DNA of 49,018 nt from SIG452 sp045656345 (lineage in GTDB: Bacteria > Bacillota > Clostridia > UMGS1840). Location: contig JAZOQZ010000107.1 of assembly GCA_045656345.1 (NCBI GenBank), positions 1-49,018 on the forward strand, written 5' to 3'. Shown here piece after piece: positions 48,652 through 49,018 of the stretch (within the stretch, counting starts at the first letter, position 1; the number at the start of each line of letters is the position of its first letter). A model generated the notes under the pieces. The model searched no databases and was not told the DNA's origin. It worked only from the letters and a program-made list of their open reading frames with translations. A program made the position numbers and the translations under genes.

Positions 48652-49018
48652 ATGATTTTAACACTTTTAGGTGCGCCCGGTGCCGGTAAAGGCACTATGG
48701 CGAGACAGTTAGCAAAAATATTAGAAATTCCAACCATCTCAACCGGAGCATTGCTCCGGGATGAGATTGGTAGTGGCTCTCCCTTAGGAGAAGAAATCAA
48801 CCGACTGATTTCCAAAGGAAATTTTGTGTCGGACGAAACGGTTTCCCAACTTCTGGTAAAACGGCTCCAGAAGCCTGACTGCCGGAACGGATACATCTTA
48901 GACGGTTTTCCCAGAAATACTGCTCAGGCAGAAAATCTGCCTCAGTTTGGAATTTATTTGGACAAAGCTTTGCTTTTAGTTGTACCTGATGAAACCATTA
49001 TCGCTCGTCTGGCAGGTC
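48652..49018 (+). CDS. adk: Adenylate kinase (partial, runs off the window)
   Basis: The first 122 codons are present. The P-loop GAPGAGKGT is at residues 7-15, followed by the AMP-binding STGALLRDEI and the DGFPRN motif. Adk converts ATP and AMP to two ADP. The ATG has only GGTG upstream as ribosome binding site, much weaker than in the ribosomal genes. Codon use also changes, with CGG and CGA for arginine instead of AGA, so expression is probably lower. The LID domain and C-terminus lie outside. Confidence 0.95.
   Translation, partial: MILTLLGAPGAGKGTMARQLAKILEIPTISTGALLRDEIGSGSPLGEEINRLISKGNFVSDETVSQLLVKRLQKPDCRNGYILDGFPRNTAQAENLPQFGIYLDKALLLVVPDETIIARLAG

Noticed and set aside
1..49018. 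CRISPR array, prophage or insertion sequence
   Set aside because: No regularly spaced direct repeats, transposase, integrase or phage structural genes were found on reading either strand.

Overview
The window looks like chromosomal DNA of a spore-forming member of the Clostridia (Firmicutes), probably an uncultured gut lineage. The evidence is: dipicolinate synthase genes, spoIID and spoIIQ; a Noc-type ParB; ribosomal leaders and gene order of Firmicutes type; strong AGGAGG ribosome binding sites; AGA-rich codon use in the ribosomal genes; and secreted proteins ending in three SLH modules. No phage, insertion sequence or CRISPR array is visible.

Layout. 1-551: rplS (minus) with promoter and leader. 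675-2118: dpaA-dpaB, the dipicolinate synthase pair. 2168-8942: a MerR/GyrI-like regulator divergent from two large SLH surface proteins. The surface-protein promoter has a 19-bp spacer and an embedded palindrome, as in MerR-activated promoters. 8965-12069: a vitamin B6 module, with a C-terminally truncated PdxR/MocR-type regulator divergent from pyridoxal kinase and an ArsB/CitM-like transporter. 12111-14002: an islet with an XRE membrane regulator, a PAP2-like protein and a palindrome made of small hairpins, ending at tRNA-Leu(CAG). Its far side carries an inverted 15-bp copy of the tRNA T-arm.

14092-22585 is a minus-strand run of nine tightly packed genes. It starts with an envelope-polymer module (MurJ flippase, O-antigen-ligase-like polymerase, glycosyltransferase, two DUF4330 proteins), followed by an RluA-type pseudouridine synthase, hisA, recF and nth. 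Five junctions overlap, four of them as ATGA. 22903-25492: fba, then an ACT-domain protein and its UPF0210 partner. A compact cloverleaf-like inverted-repeat element (25508-25589) follows. 25705-28382 holds noc, spoIIQ and spoIID on the minus strand; spoIIQ has a good forespore (sigma-F type) promoter match. 28597-34620: lon, hisS, aspS and a small membrane protein. 34666-35601: an M23 endopeptidase.

35703-37078 is the infC-rpmI-rplT operon with its L20-type attenuator leader; infC most likely starts at an ATT codon. 37234 to the end is the S10-spc-alpha ribosomal superoperon, from rpsJ to secY and the start of adk, which runs off the window. It has a long structured leader and an unusual number of short hairpins in its intercistronic spacers.

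All functions are inferred from motifs read by eye. No database search or folding program was run.
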